19,323 nt of DNA from Minisyncoccota bacterium (GTDB taxonomy: Bacteria; Verrucomicrobiota; Lentisphaeria; Oligosphaerales; MVZH01): assembly GCA_021734725.1 (NCBI GenBank), contig JAIPIM010000033.1, forward strand, positions 1 to 19,323. The letters are read 5' to 3'. The notes under the pieces were generated by a model. It made no database searches and was not told the origin of the DNA. It saw only the letters and a list, made by a program, of their open reading frames with translations. The translations under genes were made by a program, and so were the position numbers. Below, piece after piece: positions 15,721 to 19,323 of the stretch. Each line of letters starts with the position of its first letter. Position 1 is the stretch's first letter.

Positions 15721-16614
15721 TTAGTACTCGATTGTTATGATTTTCTTTATCCAGAAATAGGCAAGAGTAGTTAATACAACGACCGTTCCAATCAAAACTT
15801 TTCCCATACCGGATTTCAGGAACGGCATCATGGTATCAGGGTTCACCAGGCTGAGTAGCAGAAGCAGTACGAACGGGATGAGGGCCATGACGATGGCTTG
15901 CATGCGCCCCTCGGAAGTCATTGCCTTCAACTCCCGGCGAAACATATATCGGTCGCGGATTAGACGCCCGAGGATTTCGTATGTTTCGGCTAAATTACCA
16001 CCCAGACGCAGAGCAATATCCGATGCAATAACGACAAGTTTTACATCCAAAACATCGACTCGATCTGACCAGTGCCGTAGCGCATCCCTAAGACTCGTCC
16101 CAAGCCGCAATTCCTGACATACCACCCCAAACTCTTGCCCCAGCGGCGGATTGGTTCGACTTGCATTTCTCTCAATAGCCTGAGAGAGAGTCAGCCCTGC
16201 ACGCAGGGACCCCCCAAGCATATCAAGCGCATCCGGAAGTTGTTCATTTATTTTTTCCAGGCGCCGCTTCGCAATGATATAGAGGGCAATTCTCGGGGTG
16301 ACAAATCCAATTGCAGCAAGAGCTACCCCGTAGAAGACCCCGCGGACAATATTCCCTGCTCCAAATGCGAACCCCACAATGAACGCCAGTACGGTTATCA
16401 ACTGGGTTATCTTTAGAAACTTCTCCGGATCGACAAATATGTATATCTGGTGTAATTTCTCATGGAAAGCCTCAATGGACCGCTGCTCGTATGTTGAGTA
16501 AGACCGACCGAAAGTGTCAGCGACCAGGTAACCTAACACGCCGAGACAAATTGAAGCAGCCAATGGTCCCGCCACAAACACAAATATATCAGTAAGCATG
16601 CTCCAATTCTCCAT
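15721..16614 (-). CDS. tadB: Tad pilus platform protein TadB
   Basis: A 297-residue inner-membrane protein of the T2SSF family, TadB branch. A membrane helix at about 8-30 is followed by a pair at about 66-105, then the cytoplasmic domain opening at QLPDALDMLGGSLRAGLTLS (about 125-144), and two closing helices (about 239-258 and 270-290). It forms the inner-membrane platform with TadC and contacts the TadA ATPase. Its ATG overlaps the end of the ATPase gene by 26 bases. A second ATG five codons in is possible. The order tadA-tadB-tadC is the conserved core of tad loci. Confidence 0.93.
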   Translation of the reverse strand: MENWSMLTDIFVFVAGPLAASICLGVLGYLVADTFGRSYSTYEQRSIEAFHEKLHQIYIFVDPEKFLKITQLITVLAFIVGFAFGAGNIVRGVFYGVALAAIGFVTPRIALYIIAKRRLEKINEQLPDALDMLGGSLRAGLTLSQAIERNASRTNPPLGQEFGVVCQELRLGTSLRDALRHWSDRVDVLDVKLVVIASDIALRLGGNLAETYEILGRLIRDRYMFRRELKAMTSEGRMQAIVMALIPFVLLLLLSLVNPDTMMPFLKSGMGKVLIGTVVVLTTLAYFWIKKIITIEY

Positions 16615-18214
16615 CTTGGAACCAGCTCATATCCAGCGGAAGGCCGCGCGCTTTCAGTTCTTCAACAAAAGATGGCACACCTGTAGGAATGTGGCACCCC
16701 AAAACTCTGTTGCCCTTCGCATGGTCAATCCCAGTCTGTCTGAAAGTGAAAAGTTCCTGCATCAACGGCTTGTCGGACTCGAGCCCTGTCATTTCCGTGA
16801 TGCTGATGACCTTTCTGCTTCCGTCCGCCAGGCGACCTGTCTGAACAATAATGTCAACCGCCGATACGATTTGGTTGCGGATTGCACTTAGCGGTAAGTC
16901 CATGCCAGCCATTAAAACCAGTGTTTCCAAACGAGAAACGGCATCGCGCGGCGAGTTTGCATGAACCGTTGTCAACGAACCATCATGACCCGTATTCATT
17001 GCCTGCAACATGTCGAGAGCTTCCCCTCCCCGACATTCGCCAACCACAATGCGGTCCGGACGCATCCGGAGCGAGTTGATAACCAACCGCCGAATCGTAA
17101 TTTCTCCTTTGCCCTCGGCATTGGGAGGCCGAGCCTCCATACGCACAACGTGATCTTGCTGTAATTTAAGCTCCAGTGAATCTTCTATTGTCACAATACG
17201 TTCATCGTGACCGATAAACAGTGAAAGGGCATTAAGCAGACTGGTTTTCCCGCTCCCAGTACCCCCGCTGACGATAATGTTCTTGCGGGCTTTTACGCAC
17301 AAGTCCAGAAACTTCGCCATTTCGGGTGTTAAACTTCCGAAGCTGACCAGTTTGTCAGTATCAAAAACCGTCTTCCCGAACTTGCGTATCGTCAGGCAAC
17401 TCCCGTCCGGCGCAATAGGAGAGATGACAGCATTGACTCGCGAACCGTCGGGCAAACGTGCATCCACCAGTGGCGACGACTCATCTATTCTGCGTCCCAG
17501 TGGCGCCACAATCCTTTCAATCACGGTCAAAAGGTGGCGTCCGTCCCGAAAGCGTCTATCGGAGAGCTGCAACTTGCCCTCTTTTTCAAGATAAATTCTG
17601 TCAAAACCGACCGCCATAATTTCGGTGATGTCGTCATCTTCCAGAAGAGGCTCCAAGGGCCCCAGCCCTAAAAGGTTTTGAACAATCTCGTCTTCAAGTT
17701 CATCCTCTTGCCCCTCAACCTGATCCAGAAGGTCTTCATGTTTCCCTTCAATGCGTTGCAACAAGGCTCGAACACGTTGTTCCAACTCTTCATCAGAAAG
17801 GGTTTCCTCCTGTAATTTCCGTAGGTCAAGGCGGCGCACCAGTTCCTCGTAAAAGAACTCCTTAATCTTGTCGTAACTGCTCTGACTCGACGCTGAGTCA
17901 TGACTGTCGGCCTTGTTATCAATATTAATACGACACTCAGCTTTCCCAAAGAAAACCGTTGTACCGTCCAGAAGCAATTCCCGCATTATACGCCGACCAT
18001 TTACGAACGTTCCCGCCGTACTGGTTGCGTCTGTTACCCACCAGTGCCCATTCTCCCAAATGAGGGTAGCGTGCATTTGTGATACTGTCGGTTCCTTGAG
18101 GCGTACCTCGCACTGTGCGCCACGCCCTACAGAAAAAGAGGTCTGACCGTCCGGAACGAGCTCGGTAGTAACATCATTTGTTGGGTCAGTAATTTTGAGT
18201 TTTGTTTCAAACAT
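16589..18214 (-). CDS. tadA: FHA-fused TadA/CpaF pilus ATPase
   Basis: A hexameric type II/IV secretion ATPase that powers Flp pilus assembly, with an extra FHA domain in front. From the ATG at 18214, the FHA domain covers about residues 1-100 (G30-R31, S45, H48, N72-G73). The helical N-terminal CpaF region follows (about 115-200), then the ATPase: Walker A GGTGSGKT with K323, Walker B VVGECRGGE with E393, and the His box TTVHANS with H418. Where canonical FHA domains have Asn in the S-x-N-G-T turn, this one has Ala at 67, so phosphothreonine binding may be weak. AGGAG touches the ATG directly; a TTG three codons upstream is the alternative start. FHA-ATPase fusions are less common than plain CpaF. 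Confidence 0.92.
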   Translation of the reverse strand: MFETKLKITDPTNDVTTELVPDGQTSFSVGRGAQCEVRLKEPTVSQMHATLIWENGHWWVTDATSTAGTFVNGRRIMRELLLDGTTVFFGKAECRINIDNKADSHDSASSQSSYDKIKEFFYEELVRRLDLRKLQEETLSDEELEQRVRALLQRIEGKHEDLLDQVEGQEDELEDEIVQNLLGLGPLEPLLEDDDITEIMAVGFDRIYLEKEGKLQLSDRRFRDGRHLLTVIERIVAPLGRRIDESSPLVDARLPDGSRVNAVISPIAPDGSCLTIRKFGKTVFDTDKLVSFGSLTPEMAKFLDLCVKARKNIIVSGGTGSGKTSLLNALSLFIGHDERIVTIEDSLELKLQQDHVVRMEARPPNAEGKGEITIRRLVINSLRMRPDRIVVGECRGGEALDMLQAMNTGHDGSLTTVHANSPRDAVSRLETLVLMAGMDLPLSAIRNQIVSAVDIIVQTGRLADGSRKVISITEMTGLESDKPLMQELFTFRQTGIDHAKGNRVLGCHIPTGVPSFVEELKARGLPLDMSWFQDGELEHAY

Positions 18215-18332
18215 CTCCTGCAAAGCTCACTTATTCTGTCTATTCACTGGTCTTCGCTGACTATTTACCCAGAGGGTACCTTTCCTGCAGACCTTACGGA
18301 GGGCAATACGGTTAGTTGGCGGCTGCCGAAAT

Positions 18333-18380
18333 AAACAGTGACAGAGCGACGTTTTTGTGAAAGCAACTCTGTCACTGTTT
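18333..18380. other. perfect 14-bp inverted repeat between secretin and ATPase genes
   Basis: AAACAGTGACAGAG (18333-18346) and its exact complement (18367-18380) are separated by 20 bases. The pair begins 22 bases after the secretin stop, in the only sizeable gap (179 bases for the downstream ATG) of the early operon. On the transcribed minus strand it would fold into a strong hairpin, but no clear T-run follows. It may act as a partial terminator, an RNA-processing or stabilising structure, or a palindromic protein site. The choice cannot be made from sequence. Confidence 0.75.
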
Positions 18381-18402
18381 GCTATATGATGTTGCCAAAC
18401 GG

Positions 18403-19323
18403 TCACGGAAGCTCGGGGGTGACATCCTCTTCTTTCATGGCTGAGAAAGCGTCTTGCGCTCCAGTTTCTCTCTTTCGCTCATTCACAGTGACCACCACCA
18501 GAGCTTCCGTAGAACGCACGTCCTCGGCCTTGTTACCAAAAACTGTACCGAGCAACGGGATACGACTCAACAGCGGCACTCCGGATTTGGTGGTATTGGC
18601 GATGGCCTGAGACAACCCGCTTAGCACAATACTGTCCCCGGGAGCAAGCGTATAGTTTGAATTCGTGGAATACTTACTCAGGTTCAGATCTTGATCGCCC
18701 TCTGCGCCTGCCACGGGCACGCTCACCTCGACACGTACCTCCGTGTCTATTGTCTGTTTATCAACCATTTTTGGTGTCGTAGCTACAATGAAGCCAAAAT
18801 CTATTGCTTCTGTACCAACACTATTGTCCGTAGCAACTTCCTTGTAGATTGTACCGCCCTGCTGGAATTCTGCTTCCTGACCACTCTTTGCAGCCAAATC
18901 AGTTTCATAGACCACCTTCCCCGCGCCATTCTGCTTAAGGGTATTGATGGTTGCCTGTACGCCACCAGTCACTTGGCCAGACCAAGCCCAGTTGCTACTC
19001 TCGGCGTAATCACCGGTCAAGTCCGCAGCCATTTTTATGTCACCCATCTTCAATCCAAGGTCACGAGCCTTGCTGCGGTCAATCTGCACAAACTGTACCT
19101 TCACCACAAGATTTGCTTCATGAAACATCAGGCCATCGGGCTGCACCTTACACCCGTACGGTTCGATGTACGAATTCACTATTTTAACAGCCTGCTCTTT
19201 TTTCTTCTCGTCGTACATCTTCCCGGCGAGATAGACAGTTTGACCAAAAATGCGCACATCAATGCCTTTGAGATCATTCTGCTTCAGTACATCATATATC
19301 TTGGGCGCCAGGCCTTCAAGCAC
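18403..19323 (-). CDS. cpaC: Tad secretin CpaC/RcpA, 5' end outside window
   Basis: The C-terminal 306 or so residues of the outer-membrane secretin through which Flp pili exit. The frame stays open to the window edge, so the signal peptide and first domain are missing. A BON-like domain (about residues 15-60) is followed by the secretin core: FVQIDRSKARDLGL, a long inserted region with TINTLKQNG, the amphipathic strands around LAPGDSIVLSGL, and the family signature VPLLSRIPLLGTVFGNKA near the end. A Glu/Asp-rich tail of about 20 residues closes it. Order and orientation with the following ATPase gene match tad loci (rcpA/cpaC upstream of tadA). The operon promoter lies beyond the window. Confidence 0.93.
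   Translation of the reverse strand: MLEGLAPKIYDVLKQNDLKGIDVRIFGQTVYLAGKMYDEKKKEQAVKIVNSYIEPYGCKVQPDGLMFHEANLVVKVQFVQIDRSKARDLGLKMGDIKMAADLTGDYAESSNWAWSGQVTGGVQATINTLKQNGAGKVVYETDLAAKSGQEAEFQQGGTIYKEVATDNSVGTEAIDFGFIVATTPKMVDKQTIDTEVRVEVSVPVAGAEGDQDLNLSKYSTNSNYTLAPGDSIVLSGLSQAIANTTKSGVPLLSRIPLLGTVFGNKAEDVRSTEALVVVTVNERKRETGAQDAFSAMKEEDVTPELP

Overview
The window has no rRNA, tRNA or other direct taxonomic marker. It looks like a chromosome segment of a Gram-negative, probably PVC-superphylum (Lentisphaerae/Kiritimatiellae/Planctomycetes-like) bacterium. The hints are a secretin-based Tad (Flp) pilus locus rich in FHA proteins, a leucine-rich-repeat lipoprotein, and a short winged-HTH gene of a type I associate with such genomes. 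This assignment is inference.

Region 1 (1-6350) reads as an accessory island. It opens with a small membrane protein, followed by about 1.1 kb without convincing genes that contains a nested inverted-repeat element (320-439). Next is a two-gene unit: a 1193-residue RecQ-like superfamily 2 helicase with an N-terminal VSR/DUF559-like nuclease domain, overlapped by a 93-residue coiled-coil protein with a C-terminal membrane anchor. This pair is the best candidate for an undescribed system, probably anti-phage or anti-plasmid defence. Beyond it lie an unidentified minus-strand ORF with a truncated reading frame upstream, a striking 225-bp element (5648-5872) carrying 13 copies of the hexamer TGGGTT/AACCCA around an AT-rich tandem repeat, and a small MerR/excisionase-type HTH protein. 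The elements at 320-439 and 5648-5872 share an architecture (paired G-run words, AT-rich middle, the same words inverted) and flank the helicase pair. I read them as replication-origin-like or integration-related remnants.

Region 2 (6350-9133) holds a decayed stretch with the C-terminal remnant of a type II secretion pseudopilin, then a translationally coupled pair: an LRR-like lipoprotein and a CPBP-family intramembrane protease.

Region 3 (9250-19323, minus strand) is most of a Tad pilus operon, read right to left: secretin CpaC/RcpA (cut by the window end), an FHA-fused TadA/CpaF ATPase, TadB, TadC, two further membrane-anchored FHA proteins, a 56-residue signal-anchor peptide, a two-TM protein, and an exported coiled-coil protein with an internal duplication. 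Start-stop overlaps or short gaps suggest a single transcript, except for a 179-bp gap after the secretin that contains a perfect 14-bp inverted repeat. The FHA domains suggest the export machine is wired to Ser/Thr phosphorylation. The prepilin, prepilin peptidase, tadZ and kinase genes are not in the window.
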